Below, piece by piece: positions 5,073-5,159 of a stretch of 5,159 nt of DNA. The stretch comes from Asticcacaulis sp. (GTDB lineage Bacteria > Pseudomonadota > Alphaproteobacteria > Caulobacterales > Caulobacteraceae). The translations under genes and the position numbers were made by a program. Under the pieces are notes generated by a model. The model made no database searches and was not told where the DNA came from. It saw nothing but the letters and a program-made list of their open reading frames with translations. The number at the start of each line of letters is the position of its first letter. The stretch's first letter is position 1. The stretch is from contig NZ_JAIWNX010000313.1 of NCBI RefSeq assembly GCF_020217185.1, positions 1 through 5,159 of the forward strand, read 5' to 3'.

Positions 5073-5159
5073 ATGACCGCCTCCGCCTCACCGGCCGCGA
5101 CGGGCCCGGTCACCCGCTATCGCTGGGTGATCTGCGCGCTGTTGTTCATCGCCATCGGC
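5073..5159 (+). CDS. MFS transporter, hexuronate/aldonate (ExuT-like) type, N-terminal fragment
   Basis: Only the first 29 codons are inside the window. A short polar, Ala/Pro/Thr-rich tail of 14 residues is followed by RYRWVICALLFIAIG (15-29), which begins the first membrane helix. RWxICALLF just before the helix is characteristic of the anion:cation symporter branch of the major facilitator superfamily. That branch includes the hexuronate transporter ExuT, glucarate/galactarate carriers and many sugar-acid symporters of alphaproteobacteria, all in the inner membrane. The start is supported by AGGA at 5060-5063, 9 nt upstream. It is divergent from the GH95 gene, so it may import the released sugar or a derived acid. 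The helix-1 NYIDR-type motif that would confirm the branch lies beyond the end, so substrate assignment is tentative. Confidence 0.7.
   Translation, partial: MTASASPAATGPVTRYRWVICALLFIAIG

Noticed and set aside
1..5159. CRISPR array, tRNA, rRNA, insertion sequence or phage genes
   Set aside because: No regularly spaced repeats, cloverleaf sequence, rRNA-like stretch, transposase or phage protein was recognised on either strand.

Overview
The window looks like chromosomal DNA of a high-GC alphaproteobacterium, most likely a member of the Caulobacterales such as Asticcacaulis, Caulobacter or Brevundimonas. This is inferred from GC-rich codon use, a small RNA gene of an alphaproteobacterial family, and promoter-like pairs that fit the Caulobacter housekeeping consensus (TTGACGS, 10-14 bp, GCTANAWC). 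The clearest of these lies before the IclR gene. The species cannot be fixed from the sequence alone.

Layout: the last 34 codons of a CoA-transferase B subunit (1-105, +) open the window. After a 154-bp gap with a promoter comes a complete zinc-dependent medium-chain dehydrogenase that resembles L-galactonate/L-gulonate 5-dehydrogenases such as E. coli LgoD (260-1270, +). The 369 bp after it are rich in structure: a cluster of GC-rich palindromes, a perfect 16-bp inverted repeat, a small RNA gene of the suhB/mmgR (alpha-r8) type ending in a textbook intrinsic terminator, and a promoter for the next gene. An IclR-family regulator (1640-2392, +) then runs tail to tail into a GH95 glycoside hydrolase (4740-2389, -); their stop codons overlap within TTAA. 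A 332-bp divergent intergenic region separates the GH95 gene from the first 29 codons of an MFS transporter (5073 onward, +) whose N-terminus is of the hexuronate/aldonate (ExuT-like) type.

Reading as a system: GH95 enzymes remove alpha-L-fucose or the sterically similar alpha-L-galactose from glycans. This one carries a twin-arginine signal and should act in the periplasm. The transporter would import a sugar acid or sugar, the dehydrogenase would oxidise an aldonate such as L-galactonate, and the IclR protein would be the local regulator. A motif with half-sites TATGTTT and AA(A/C)CATA occurs in the 16-bp inverted repeat upstream of the sRNA/IclR region and again in the GH95 promoter region, so both sites may be bound by one regulator. 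The sugar (L-galactose or L-fucose) and the operator assignment are inferences. The most notable item is the small RNA, which sits inside this carbohydrate locus and carries the conserved 10-mer TTTCCTCCCT.
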